A stretch of DNA of 51,010 nt from Halovulum dunhuangense (GCF_013093415.1 NZ_JABFBC010000007.1:1-51010); one strand, 5' to 3'. Numbered from the stretch's first letter, positions 15,771 through 24,631 are shown. Notes: a model not told the origin generated them from the letters alone. Numbers and translations are program-made.

Positions 15771-15962
15771 GGAATTGTTGCGCCTTTCAGCGCAATCCCC
15801 GCGCTTGCCATCTGCGTGATCGCGCTGGGCATCCTCGAACGTGACAGCCTGTGGATCGCGCTAGGAACGCTGCTGGGCCTTGTGTCGCTTCTGATCGTGG
15901 TGGGCGTGGTCTATGCTCTGGTCAAGTCCGCGCTCTACCTGCTGGTCAACACCTTTGCCTGA
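15771..15962 (+). pseudogene. C-terminal fragment of an ExoD-like membrane protein
   Basis: The frame reads Pro-Phe-Ser-Ala-Ile-Pro-Ala-Leu-Ala-Ile, then Leu-Glu-Arg-Asp-Ser-Leu-Trp, and two more hydrophobic helices, ending Val-Asn-Thr-Phe-Ala-stop at 15962. This resembles the last third of ExoD (exopolysaccharide synthesis) family proteins. No start codon or ribosome-binding site precedes it and the region upstream (15553-15770) is not coding in frame, so the gene has lost its 5' part. Confidence 0.55.
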
Positions 15963-16000
15963 CGCGCCGCGGCGCGGGCTTTACCACGGAACGCAATCAC

Positions 16001-17290
16001 ATGCTTCTCGAGATCCTGATCGTCCTTGCCCTGACCCTGGTGAACGGCGTGCTCGCCATGTCCGAGCTTGCCATCGTGTCGTCGCGGCCGGCCCGCCTGC
16101 AGGTCCTCGCCGACAATGGCAGCCGCGGCGCGGCCATTGCCCTCAGGCTTGCAGCCAATCCGGGCAGGTTCCTCTCGAGCGGACAGATCGGCATCACGCT
16201 TGTGGGGGTTCTCTCCGGCGCCTTTTCGGGCGCCACGCTGGGCGTGCGGCTTGCCGATGCGCTGGCCGGCGTTGGAATGAGCGAGGGCCTCGCGCAGACC
16301 CTGGGTGTGGGCGGCGTTGTCGTCGCGATCACCTATCTCTCGCTGGTGTTCGGCGAGCTTGTCCCCAAGCAGATCGCCCTGCGCGCGCCCGAGGCGGTCG
16401 CCGTGCGGATCGCGCCGCTTCTGAACCTGATCGCGATCGTCGCGGCCCCGATCGTCTGGCTGCTCGACCGCTCCGGCCGGGCCGTGCTTGCACTTCTGGG
16501 CCAATCGGGCCGGGCGGATCGCGGGGTGACTGACGAAGAGGTGAAGCTGGTGCTATCGGAGGCGCATTCCGCCGGCGTCATGGAGAAGGCGGAGACCGAG
16601 ATGATCGCCGGTGTCATGCGCATCGCGGACCGCACCGCGCGCGGCCTCATGGTGCCGCGCCACGAGGTCGAGGTGGTCGATGTCAAGGATAGTGCTGACG
16701 TGGTCATCCGCCGCTTCCGCGAAACCGGGCATTCCCGCCTGCCGGTCCGCGACGGCCGCGCGGACAACATCGTGGGTGTGCTGAAGTCGCGCGACTTCCT
16801 CGATCCCGGCCCGGCCACGCCGGGGGTTCGCGAGGTCATGATCGAGGCGCCGGTGGTGCAGGACGGCATGGCCGCGCTCGACGTGCTGGAAACGCTTCGG
16901 AAATCCCCGGCCCACATGGTGCTCGTCTATGACGAATACGGGCATTTCGAGGGGATCATCACGCCGATGGACATCCTGCAGGCCATTGCCGGCGAGTTCC
17001 CCGAAGGCGAGGAGGCCGAACCGAGGCTTGTTGCGCGCGAGGATGGCAGCCTGCTGGTCGCGGGCTGGATGCCGGCCGACGAGTTCGCCGACCGCATCGG
17101 CCTGACCCTCGAGGAGGATCGTGACTTCGAGACGGTGGCGGGGCTCGTGATCGACCGGATAGGCCGCCTCCCCGCCCTCGGCGACAATCTGGACCTGGGT
17201 CCCTGGCGGATCGAGGTGGTGGACCTCGACGGCCGCCGCATCGACAAGCTGCTGGCCACGAAACGCGCCGCGGACCTAAGCCGCAGCTGA
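16001..17290 (+). CDS. CNNM/CorC (TlyC-like) transporter-associated membrane protein
   Basis: The 429-aa protein has a DUF21 (CNNM) membrane domain in residues 1-180 (Leu-Val-Asn-Gly-Val-Leu-Ala-Met-Ser-Glu, Gly-Glu-Leu-Val-Pro-Lys), a CBS pair at about 200-335 (Met-Val-Pro-Arg, Phe-Arg-Glu-Thr-Gly-His-Ser-Arg-Leu-Pro-Val), and a CorC_HlyC domain at about 345-425. The family is linked to Mg2+/Co2+ efflux and membrane resistance and is often annotated hemolysin, a label with weak basis. I set the start at 16001, where the membrane domain begins; the longer frame from 15851 overlaps the ExoD-like remnant. It ends exactly against the stop of the convergent antiporter gene. Confidence 0.88.
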   Translation: MLLEILIVLALTLVNGVLAMSELAIVSSRPARLQVLADNGSRGAAIALRLAANPGRFLSSGQIGITLVGVLSGAFSGATLGVRLADALAGVGMSEGLAQTLGVGGVVVAITYLSLVFGELVPKQIALRAPEAVAVRIAPLLNLIAIVAAPIVWLLDRSGRAVLALLGQSGRADRGVTDEEVKLVLSEAHSAGVMEKAETEMIAGVMRIADRTARGLMVPRHEVEVVDVKDSADVVIRRFRETGHSRLPVRDGRADNIVGVLKSRDFLDPGPATPGVREVMIEAPVVQDGMAALDVLETLRKSPAHMVLVYDEYGHFEGIITPMDILQAIAGEFPEGEEAEPRLVAREDGSLLVAGWMPADEFADRIGLTLEEDRDFETVAGLVIDRIGRLPALGDNLDLGPWRIEVVDLDGRRIDKLLATKRAADLSRS

Positions 17291-18283
17291 TCAGGGCCAC
17301 AGCACGAACAGGTAGATCCCATAGCCTGCCAGCAGCGCCGCGCCTTCCCGGCGCGAGATCCGCAGGCCGGTCCAGGCAAAAGCCACGAGCGCGAGCGAGA
17401 CGCCGATCATCACCAGGTTGTCGAAGCGCACGATCTCGACCGGCACGGCTCCGGGCGCGATCAGGGCCGTAGCACCCCCGATCCCGAGGATGTTGTAGAT
17501 GTTGGATCCGACAATATTGCCGAAGGCCACGTCGCCCTGCCGCCGCAACCCGGCGACAACCGAAGTGACAAATTCGGGCATCGAGGTGCCGACGGCCACG
17601 ATGGTCAGGCCGATCACCGTCTCCGAGATGCCGAAGTCGCGCGCAAGCGTCACCGCGCCGCTGACCAGCAGTCGACCGCCCAGAACGACGAGAACAAGCC
17701 CGCCGAGCGCGATCGCCGCCGACCAGCCGAGCGAGCGCGCGGGAGGATGCGGCGGCGCAAGCGCGGGGTCGGCCTCCTGCAGCGCGAGGCTCTTGTCGTA
17801 GACAGCCCCATGATCGGCAGTGTGGTCGGCAGCCGGCGCCCTGCGTTCCTGCCGGAAGGCGAGGTAGACATAGGCCATAAGCATCGCGAGAAACGCCGCC
17901 CCGACCAGCCGTCCCAGCGGCATCGCGAGCGACAGCATGGCAAAGAGCGCAGCGACGGCCACCATGACCGCCCCGTCCCGCCGCAGCGCGGTCGAGGCGA
18001 TCGCCATCGGGCTGATGAGTGCGGCAACGCCCGCGATCAGCAGGATGTTCGCGATGTTGGATCCGACGATGTTGCCATAGGCGATCCCGGGCGCATCGCT
18101 GAGCGCCGCCTGCACCGAGATGACAAGCTCGGGCGTGGACGTACCGAAACCCACGAGCGTCAGCCCGATGACCAGCGGCGAGACGCCGAGCCTTGTCGCG
18201 ACCTGAACCGAGCCTCGGACGAGAAACTCTCCGCCTGCGATGAGCAGGGCAAAGCCGGCGAGGAGCGTCAGAACAGTCACCAT
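17291..18283 (-). CDS. calcium/sodium antiporter (CaCA family)
   Basis: The roughly 330-aa membrane protein has two alpha-repeats: Gly-Phe-Gly-Thr-Ser-Thr-Pro-Glu-Leu with Gly-Asn-Ile-Val-Gly-Ser-Asn-Ile, and Ala-Val-Gly-Thr-Ser-Met-Pro-Glu-Phe with a second Gly-Asn-Ile-Val-Gly-Ser-Asn. These carry the Glu and Asn residues that coordinate Ca2+ in YrbG-type exchangers. A hydrophilic loop (about residues 150-180) joins the halves. I prefer ATG 18283 to 18292 because GAAGGG then has about nine bases of spacing. The stop codon abuts the stop of the CorC-type gene, forming TGATCA. Confidence 0.88.
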   Translation of the reverse strand: MVTVLTLLAGFALLIAGGEFLVRGSVQVATRLGVSPLVIGLTLVGFGTSTPELVISVQAALSDAPGIAYGNIVGSNIANILLIAGVAALISPMAIASTALRRDGAVMVAVAALFAMLSLAMPLGRLVGAAFLAMLMAYVYLAFRQERRAPAADHTADHGAVYDKSLALQEADPALAPPHPPARSLGWSAAIALGGLVLVVLGGRLLVSGAVTLARDFGISETVIGLTIVAVGTSMPEFVTSVVAGLRRQGDVAFGNIVGSNIYNILGIGGATALIAPGAVPVEIVRFDNLVMIGVSLALVAFAWTGLRISRREGAALLAGYGIYLFVLWP

Positions 18284-18359
18284 GCCGTACATCCCTTCAT
18301 CATCTGCTGGGTTTCAGCATCAGATGTGGGGGCTGAACAGGGTTGTCCAACCCTGCAGT

Positions 18360-18720
18360 CTAAGTTTCGAGGGACAAGATGCCGATCTTGGCGGGCGCTT
18401 ATGGCCTTCAATATGCCTGACCGGCTCATCGAAAGCTCGAAGTCTCACCAACGCTCGGCAAGCATCGGGATCTTACAGTAACCGCGCCATGGCAGCGTTA
18501 GCGGTAGACCTATCTGCTGAACACCAAGCTCTGCATTCGGATCGCGCGGCACGAAATGCTCGCCCGGATCCCGGCGGCTTCGGCATGATCGCGGACCAAG
18601 TTTGTTTCATAGGCACGATCCGCTATTAGGGTCGCTCCGGAGCCGACATCTGCCATGAGCAGCTCCGCTTCGATCGCATCGCCGGCCTGTGGACTTGTCG
18701 GGAGAATGTGGAGAGCACCA
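18360..18720 (-). pseudogene. IS5-family transposase fragment
   Basis: The minus strand encodes Leu-Pro-Thr-Ser-Pro-Gln-Ala-Gly-Asp, then Ala-Thr-Leu-Ile-Ala-Asp-Arg-Ala-Tyr-Glu-Thr, the Asp-Lys/Arg-Ala-Tyr-Asp region typical of IS5 transposases. It then breaks into frames holding weaker pieces (Phe-Asp-Glu-Pro-Val-Arg). No complete frame exists. Confidence 0.7.
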
Positions 18721-18743
18721 ACTGAGGAACGAGGAGGTGATCC

Positions 18744-18900
18744 ATGGGAAACGGGAACAGACCGACACCGGAGTTTCAGCGTGAGGCGGAGCGGCTGGCG
18801 CTGACCAGCGGTCGGACGCCGCGTGTGATCGCTGAGGACGTCGGCATCGGGTTTACGCAACCGCTGATCCGATACACCGCCGCCGGCCGGGACACGCGTT
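18744..18900 (+). pseudogene. IS3-family OrfA fragment
   Basis: A start at 18744 behind GAGGAGGTG encodes Met-Gly-Asn-Gly-Asn-Arg-Pro-Thr-Pro-Glu-Phe and Glu-Ala-Glu-Arg-Leu-Ala-Leu-Thr-Ser-Gly-Arg-Thr, an OrfA-type helix-turn-helix, then diverges with an apparent frameshift and a poly-T stretch. The ribosome-binding site is intact but the protein is not. Bases 18901-19180 downstream show nothing I can name. Confidence 0.65.
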
Positions 18901-19180
18901 CTTTTTTTCAAGGCATCTGCCCGGACCGGCTTATGCAGGTGACGCCGAGCGCTGCCTTTCCCGAATGGCCCCGGGATACCCGTGTCGCGAGTAGACGCCG
19001 TCTCTGTGCCGGAGCATTCCCCAGGCCGGGCTTGACCCGGTGGCGGCGGCAGGCATGCGAGTATAATCTCAGATATGGAAACAGTAACGAGGCGCCGCCC
19101 CAGCGTTGAGGTGGGAGCCCATGCAGGCGGCAGGCCGCATGTTACCCCAGCTTGACCCTACTCCAATTCGACCGGGACCG

Positions 19181-19726
19181 TCAGCCCAGGGTCGCGCGCA
19201 CATCTGCCATCGGAAAGTAGACGCGGTGCGGGTTGCCCGGATCACCGAGGGGCTTGAACCCAAGCTCGGCGTAGAAGTTCCAGCGATCTTCAAACTTCCC
19301 ATCCTCCAATACGTCGAGCACGATGGCCGCGGCGCCCATCTGGTACGAGATGCGCACACAACGTCGCATGGCATCGACAAGGAGAGCCGTCCCGAGGCCC
19401 CTGCCCTGCATGTCCTTCCGCACGGCCAACCCGCGAATGTAGATCACCGGGATGTCGGGCACTCTGGCCCTCTGCCAGCTCCTTGGTCCCGGGTCCGGCC
19501 GGACTGCCATGGCGCCGAGCGTATAGAAGCCGAGCACCGCAGGATCCCCGTCTGCGGTTGCTATCCAGGCGGCGACCATCCCCGCTTTCACCTGCTCCGA
19601 GAGCGACGACTTCAGGAAATTATCAATGGGACCGTAGCCACAGGAAAACGCGGTGCGGTCATGGAATGCCTTGTCGAACCGGCTGATCGACAGAGCAGGC
19701 CTGTCCGCCGCGGCCTCAGCCCGCAT
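19181..19726 (-). CDS. GNAT acetyltransferase toxin (TacT/AtaT-like)
   Basis: The 181-aa protein has the GNAT fold, with Val-Ile-Tyr-Ile-Arg-Gly-Leu-Ala-Val in beta4 and the acetyl-CoA loop Gln-Gly-Arg-Gly-Leu-Gly-Thr-Ala-Leu. An early Phe-x-Cys-Gly-x2-Pro-Ile-Asp-x-Phe-Leu motif and a late Tyr-Ala-Glu-Leu-Gly-Phe motif match GNAT toxins of type II systems. Such toxins acetylate the amino group on aminoacyl-tRNA and stop translation. The start overlaps the end of the antitoxin gene by 11 bases, implying translational coupling. Target tRNA cannot be predicted. Confidence 0.85.
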   Translation of the reverse strand: MRAEAAADRPALSISRFDKAFHDRTAFSCGYGPIDNFLKSSLSEQVKAGMVAAWIATADGDPAVLGFYTLGAMAVRPDPGPRSWQRARVPDIPVIYIRGLAVRKDMQGRGLGTALLVDAMRRCVRISYQMGAAAIVLDVLEDGKFEDRWNFYAELGFKPLGDPGNPHRVYFPMADVRATLG

Positions 19727-20024
19727 CCTTCAGGATGCCCTTGGAGGCTTCCGCCGCGCGTGCAAGCCCCGGCAAGACCTGAGCGGGCGCCTCGACTGCT
19801 GCCCTGAAGGCCCCGAACGCGTCCTCGGGCAAAAGGGAGAGAGAGACGCGCCGCTCCACCTCCTCGGCGCGCAGAAGGGCCGCCTGACGGATGAAGTCAG
19901 CCTCCTGCAGACCGGTCGCCGCCGCGGCCGCCCTGATGCGCTCCTCATCTGCGCGGTGCATACGCACCTCCTTGCGCGCTTCCATCTTGCCCGGGGTCGG
20001 GATGACGGTTCCAATGGCAAACAT
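19716..20024 (-). CDS. DUF1778 antitoxin (TacA/AtaR-like)
   Basis: The 102-aa protein is a ribbon-helix-helix DUF1778 antitoxin: Arg-Met-His-Arg-Ala-Asp-Glu-Glu-Arg-Ile, Ala-Ala-Ala-Ala-Thr-Gly, and Phe-Ile-Arg-Gln-Ala-Ala-Leu. The C-terminal tail would wrap the toxin. AAGGAGG lies six bases before ATG 20024. A perfect 9-bp inverted repeat 22 bases upstream is the likely operator for the toxin-antitoxin complex. Confidence 0.85.
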   Translation of the reverse strand: MFAIGTVIPTPGKMEARKEVRMHRADEERIRAAAAATGLQEADFIRQAALLRAEEVERRVSLSLLPEDAFGAFRAAVEAPAQVLPGLARAAEASKGILKDAG

Positions 20025-20046
20025 GGCTGGCCTCCTTGATGCGCGT

Positions 20047-20071
20047 CATGTACGGGCAAACGCCGTACATG
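20047..20071. promoter_or_regulatory. 9-bp inverted repeat CATGTACGG-N7-CCGTACATG, antitoxin operator
   Basis: The arms (20047-20055 and 20063-20071) are perfectly complementary with a 7-base spacer and lie 23 bases upstream of the antitoxin ATG. Two half-sites suit a ribbon-helix-helix dimer pair and conditional autoregulation. Confidence 0.7.
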
Positions 20072-20234
20072 TCAATGCACACCATGGACTGGCGGCGCTC
20101 CGCGCATGGGTCAGGTGGATGTCCGTAACTGGGCCGCGGAGCACCCCGATCGGCCACCTAAGCTCGAGCAGACTGCGCGGCGCCGGAGCAGGGCACCCCA
20201 CCACGCCAGATGACCGGCCTGAGAGGCGCTGAAA

Positions 20235-20660
20235 GCGGCGCAGGAGCCGCGAGCCGTGTTGCCCATATCAGCACTCACCCAGCACCCCTAGCGGCCATCA
20301 GCGCGGCTTTCTGGGGCTCTCGCCGGTACCGGACGGCTTGCAGTGCATGGCCCGGTCCGATGCGGATGGAAGACGTCCAATAGGTCCGAGCAGCCGCGGG
20401 CTGGTGACGACCAGTCACGCAGTCGGCCCTGACGTAACCGAGCGGCCCCACGCCCTGACCGGGAGCGGCATAGGCACGGGCCCGGTACAGGCATTGCCGG
20501 CTGCACCATCGCGACCAGCCGCACTGTGACACCCGCCCATAACGATGACGCGCTGAGACCGGTGCAGGAGGCGCGAGTCGTGTTGCGTATATGTCACTAT
20601 GCCGGACGCCGCTAGCGGCCGTCAGCGACGCTCCTGGAGGCTCTCAGCGTGCACTGCGGC
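20235..20660. repeat. diverged two-copy repeat, spacing about 325 bp
   Basis: The copy at about 20238-20325 and that at about 20563-20650 share GCAGGAG, CGCGAG, CGTGTTGC, CTAGCGGCC and CAGCG in the same order, with many substitutions between. The second pairs with different flanks. No frame across the region is convincing. It opens a tract of about 2 kb without a recognisable gene (20072-22159). Confidence 0.5.
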
Positions 20661-21315
20661 CTGAGCCTGGGACAGCCGGATCTCCGGACACCGCCCGACC
20701 GTCCGTAACTATAAGGATCCACCCCCAGGCCGCCCGGAATTGCCGACACCCGGCAGCATGGCTTCCCCGCCGCATCTAGGACTTCCAGATTCCGTCCCAC
20801 GCGCTTCCCACTGATGCCGCTCGAGAGCGGAGACGAGCCTTTCCCCAATCCCGGGCAGCTGCCCATGGATCGGTCCATGGCAGTCTGCGCGTGTGGAGAC
20901 GGATTCACGCGGGCGCCCTCTGGACACGCGCTGCGGGAGTACATAGCTCGCGCTCGCAACGGACAGGAGCAGCGGCATGACGTGGCAGCATAAGCCCCGG
21001 CCCCCGAGGGCATACGGAAGCAGGATGAGTGGCTGCGTGACATCTATGCCAAGACCTTCGACCTGTGCGGCTCCGGTCATGCCGTCCGACCGTGCCGTCA
21101 CGCGTCAGCAGCAGCGCCGCAGCCTAATCGAGACCTGATGCCCCCGACAGATCAACAGACCCGACGCGGCCTTCGCCGCGAACGCGGAGGTCATGCCGTG
21201 CCGCCCTATCCGAACACCGATGCACCAGCCCCAACGTGTACGCCATGGGCATCACCTTGGGATGGCAGGTCCATGCTGGAGCGCATCCGCGGTCGAGACG
21301 TAGCGATGGATGCTG
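20661..21315. other. GC-rich non-coding stretch within the repeat tract
   Basis: No frame has both a ribosome-binding site and a protein-like composition. It holds scattered short palindromes such as CCATGGATCGGTCCATGG at 20863-20880 and an isolated AT-rich spot near 20708. It may belong to the same decayed repeat array as its flanks. Confidence 0.35.
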
Positions 21316-21960
21316 GGACTGCAGGTCCGGCAGCGGCACCAGTGGCCGCCGCGCCATGGACTGCCTGCTGCGGATCCATGGCAGTACCAGAGCGATCCAG
21401 CTGCCCAGACCCGAACCACGCGCCTGGGAGCCGTCCGGTGATCGCGGCCCGGAGCATCGCCGGCATAGAATGGCGCGCTGGGAGGCGTCCGGTAACGGAC
21501 GCCCCGTGGTCAGACCGGCAGAGCACCCGACTCAGATCCGTGCCGGTATCGGACCGCTTCAGCACGACGGTCGAAAGCGCTGCTCAGAGCCGTCCGGCAG
21601 GCTCGGGCAGAGTGACGGTGGTGTGGTGGGACGCCCGCCAACGCATGATGCCCGCACCGGATCCGGCCCATGCAGTCAACCAAGGCGCAGTCCATGGAAG
21701 CGGTCCGGTGGCGGCCAAGGCGAGCATGAAGCATCGACCGAGGCGGACCGTCGGCGCCCCCGTACCGGAGCGGTCGCAGGCAACCGCGAGGCATCTCGCT
21801 GGAAGGCGTCCGGTAACGGCGTGCTCGTTCGCTCTGCACACAGCAGGCGACTCGAGCGCCTTCCACGTACCTGAGCGGTTCTGCGGGCAGATACGCAGCA
21901 CGCCAACCAAAGGCTGTCCGGTCGCGCGCCGACCGTCGGTCAACGCCGACGGTCAGGGCA
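21316..21960. repeat. degenerate array with 54-bp (18-codon) periodicity
   Basis: GTCCGG-containing motifs (best form GGCGTCCGGTAACGG, exact at 21484 and 21805) start at 21325, 21433, 21487, 21592, 21703, 21808 and 21916. Spacings are 108, 54, 105, 111, 105 and 108, all multiples of three. A second motif (GTACCGGAGCGG-like) follows four of them, at 21384, 21546, 21762 and 21867, each time exactly 59 bases after the first motif. Frames on both strands stay open over hundreds of bases but contain stops. It lies directly upstream of the replication-initiator-like gene. Confidence 0.6.
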
Positions 21961-22159
21961 GGCGCTACCGCAAAGCTGCCGCAGCCATTCCGGTTGGAAC
22001 ACGGCCCAGGCCCGCGGCAGTATTGGGGCGGGTCATGCGCCAGACGTCAGCGGTACAACCATAAGGTGTGGCTGCAGGCAATGATGCGCCCAAAGCTGCA
22101 GCCAGCCGCACCCAACCCGGGCCTTATAGAAGGGCAATCCCCAAAGGATCGAGCAACCA

Positions 22160-23524
22160 ATGTACTCCGGACAATCCAGAAACAACCGATACGACTACGC
22201 CTATCGATCGAAGCCGATGTCGCTCGAAATACCCCTCAAATTTGCCGACACCAAGAGTTATCGGGACCTGTTCGGCGACCCGCCCCCCGAAGATCTGAGC
22301 CTGACCTATCTTTGGCAGCCCCCCAAGTCGGACGCCTCCTGGTTCTCGGAGCGCTATCGCCTGACCCCGGACTTCGACCTGAGCCGCTACACCGCAAGTG
22401 CCGAGGTGGACTACATCCGGATCGGCTTCACAACTGCCGGCCATCTGAACCGCGCGAGGCTCTCGACGCGCCTTCGTGAGGCCATCGGTGTGAGCGTGTC
22501 GATCGAGCCCACTCACCCGGGCAGCTCGGGTCATACGCATACCGCGAGGATCCAGCAGCCGACGCGCACGCTCACCGAAACGCTGATCAAGTTGCTTGGT
22601 GAGCAGAAGGGGCTCAGCTGCACCGGAACGATCGAGGAGATCGAGATCAGCGTCGACTGGTATGCGAACGACGAGTCCGATGCGGACCGGTGGCTGATGA
22701 CAGAGCTGCTGTGGCGCCACCTGCTGCCCGATGCCGATTACTGGCGGGACCTCGGTAGCTTCCCGCGATGCTGCTGGGGTGGCAGCAGGGAAACGCGACA
22801 CCTGCTGACGATACCCTCCGAGGACAAGACGCATGACGACGCGAAGCAACCGGAGCGCTACGGCGTCCCGCTCGGGGTGGATCCGATACGCGATGCAGCC
22901 CTAGAGCTAAAAAACTACAATCGGCCCAAAGCCAACGGAACGATCTACTACGGGGCGCGGGACGCAGCCGCTATGACAGGGGACCATCCAGGCGTGAGCT
23001 TCCGGATCATGCACAAGGTCATCGACAATCAGAAGCGTGCGGCGGGAACCAGAACCGTTCTCGACGAAGGGGAGCGGCGCGCTCGGATGGAGATCACGCT
23101 GCGAGGACCGGCGCTGGATGAGCTGCGGGTATCCAGGCTCGATGATCTTCCCGCGGCCATCAAGAAGATCAGGAAGCGCTTCTTCCGGTTCTACATCCCG
23201 ACGATGGTCTATGCCGGGCCGGAGCCGGTGAACGTTGAACAGCTGGTACAGGCGATCCGGGTTCCCAGGTACGAGACAGCATTCCGGAAAGCGGGTGTGT
23301 TCGGGCTCGCCATGTACCAGTGGGCCGAGAAGGAACAGCGGCGCGCCTTCAACAGACGTGCGCGCAAGTATGACATGGACCTGATGAACCACTCGATGCT
23401 CCCGTCGGTGCCCGAGAAGCGGTTCAACAAATTCACCGAACTGAACGAGAGAGCGAGAAAGACGCTCGACCGGCTCTCAACGACCTGGAAGGGCCAACAG
23501 GACGCCCAGATGGATCAGGCTTGA
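22160..23524 (+). CDS. putative replication initiator / MobT-like protein of an integrative element
   Basis: The 454-aa protein has no strong family match that I know by eye. Three spaced motifs fit the Rep_trans class (replication initiation factors and MobT relaxases): Ile-Glu-Glu-Ile-Glu-Ile-Ser-Val-Asp-Trp-Tyr at about 155-165, Gly-Thr-Ile-Tyr-Tyr-Gly-Ala-Arg-Asp followed by Phe-Arg-Ile-Met-His-Lys at about 260-290, and Arg-Ala-Arg-Met-Glu-Ile-Thr-Leu-Arg-Gly at about 310. The C-terminal part is basic and helical. Such proteins nick a double-strand origin and start rolling-circle replication. The repeat array just upstream and the nearby XRE regulator and integrase support an element-replication role, but this is inference. 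AAGGAT lies eleven bases before the ATG. Confidence 0.5.
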   Translation: MYSGQSRNNRYDYAYRSKPMSLEIPLKFADTKSYRDLFGDPPPEDLSLTYLWQPPKSDASWFSERYRLTPDFDLSRYTASAEVDYIRIGFTTAGHLNRARLSTRLREAIGVSVSIEPTHPGSSGHTHTARIQQPTRTLTETLIKLLGEQKGLSCTGTIEEIEISVDWYANDESDADRWLMTELLWRHLLPDADYWRDLGSFPRCCWGGSRETRHLLTIPSEDKTHDDAKQPERYGVPLGVDPIRDAALELKNYNRPKANGTIYYGARDAAAMTGDHPGVSFRIMHKVIDNQKRAAGTRTVLDEGERRARMEITLRGPALDELRVSRLDDLPAAIKKIRKRFFRFYIPTMVYAGPEPVNVEQLVQAIRVPRYETAFRKAGVFGLAMYQWAEKEQRRAFNRRARKYDMDLMNHSMLPSVPEKRFNKFTELNERARKTLDRLSTTWKGQQDAQMDQA

Positions 23525-24115
23525 GCTGAGCAGGAACCGCGCTGGGGGAGAAGATGCGCGATCCATCGTCCGGGTTTGACGCGACCTCAATAGGGGGGGG
23601 AGAAACAAGGACAAAGACAGAGGAAGAGCAATGAACGGTGACGCAGCTCGTCTTCACTGCCTGTCTTCCTCTCCCTCGGACTCTGTATGCCTGGACACTG
23701 GACGCTTCTGTCTGGATGTAACCGTCTGTCACCTGACAGCCAAAAATGAAGGCAGGAATGAATTCATCTTTATAAAGTTACTAAGGCGCGTCCCGAACCA
23801 TGGGGCTGAGGCGTCGAAAATCGTACAGTGTGCGCAAGCACCGGGCCTTGTCAGCCTGGGGTATACCACGCTTTGGAGGTTCGGTGAGGCCGGCAGGGAT
23901 GTGCCAGCGTGACAGTCAAACTGCGGCGGAAAAACCACGTCAGCGCTGACTTGATGGAGATGCTGAGACACGGGTCGCCAACCCCGGTTTTTCGCCGCGT
24001 CATGACGGCCTCGGAGCCGACAGCCCCTAGTGGGGGCAGGCTCCCGCCAACATGGATCAGGGTGCACGGTCGATGGCGAACGACACCCCAGACCCACGCC
24101 GGCGGTGGTCAGGCC
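23525..24115. other. intergenic region between rep-like gene and XRE gene
   Basis: Mostly non-coding, less GC-rich around 23720-23790 with a TTTATAAAGTTACTAAGG stretch. It contains a G8 run at 23595-23602 and one small plus-strand frame (listed separately). The replication-like gene and the XRE gene are convergent here; I see no clear terminator hairpin. Confidence 0.4.
23631..23912 (+). CDS. possible small ORF (93 aa), unassigned
   Basis: ATG 23631 has AGAGGAAGAG eight bases upstream, a reasonable ribosome-binding site. The translation is mixed, with several Cys (Leu-His-Cys-Leu-Ser-Ser, Val-Cys-Leu-Asp-Thr, Val-Cys-His-Leu) and a short hydrophobic piece (Phe-Ile-Phe-Ile-Lys-Leu-Leu). It resembles nothing I know. 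Position just downstream of the rep-like gene is its only context. It may be chance. Confidence 0.25.
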   Translation: MNGDAARLHCLSSSPSDSVCLDTGRFCLDVTVCHLTAKNEGRNEFIFIKLLRRVPNHGAEASKIVQCAQAPGLVSLGYTTLWRFGEAGRDVPA

Positions 24116-24538
24116 TCACTCCCTGGGGAAGCCGGCATGGGTCTCCTTCATCTCGAAGAGCTCGCGGAAGAGCACGACGAGGGCGTCGCGCATGGCCGGG
24201 CTGAGATCGAGGTCGCGCCCCTCGCGCGCCTCGTCATAGGCGTCGATCAGCACCTCCTCGTCCCGGGTCAGCGGCTGGCCGAGATAGCTCACGAGCACGC
24301 GCCACGTCTCGGGCTGGTACTCGCGCAACGCGGTCCGCAGGAAGGGCACCGGGTCGACGCCACAGGCACGCGCGAGGGCGGGGATCCGCTCGATCGGCAC
24401 CCGCGTCTCGCCTGTCTTCATCATGGAGATCATGTTGGGCTTGTCGAAGCCTGCCCGCGCGGCGACCTCGCGCTGGCTGAGGCCGGAGAAGGCGAGCGCG
24501 CGCTCGAGGAATTCGGCGGTGCGGCTGGTTCTGGTCAT
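24116..24538 (-). CDS. XRE-family helix-turn-helix regulator
   Basis: The 140-aa protein has an N-terminal Cro/C1-type domain: Phe-Ser-Gly-Leu-Ser-Gln-Arg-Glu-Val-Ala-Ala-Arg-Ala-Gly-Phe, then Asn-Met-Ile-Ser-Met-Met-Lys-Thr-Gly-Glu and Ile-Pro-Ala-Leu-Ala-Arg-Ala-Cys-Gly-Val. The C-terminal half is helical and acidic. AAAGGAC lies upstream of ATG 24538. It is convergent with the rep-like gene and divergent from the 147-bp repeat array and integrase. A repressor of element genes is the natural guess; the palindromes in the repeats could be its operators. Confidence 0.78.
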   Translation of the reverse strand: MTRTSRTAEFLERALAFSGLSQREVAARAGFDKPNMISMMKTGETRVPIERIPALARACGVDPVPFLRTALREYQPETWRVLVSYLGQPLTRDEEVLIDAYDEAREGRDLDLSPAMRDALVVLFRELFEMKETHAGFPRE

Positions 24539-24631
24539 CGGGACGCGTCCTTTCGTTGTGCGTTAACGACGCTTCTTGATAGTCGCGACAGTCAGATCCT
24601 CGTGCGTCGGGGCCCAAGCAGGCGCGGTGGC

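Noticed and set aside
21316-21960. CRISPR or CRISPR-like array
   Set aside because: Motifs are degenerate, spacing varies, and there are no identical direct repeats of 25-40 bp.
21138-22064. 308-codon plus-strand frame through the 54-bp repeat tract
   Set aside because: No ribosome-binding site, Pro/Arg/Ala-rich, and other frames are equally open; kept as a repeat observation rather than a gene.
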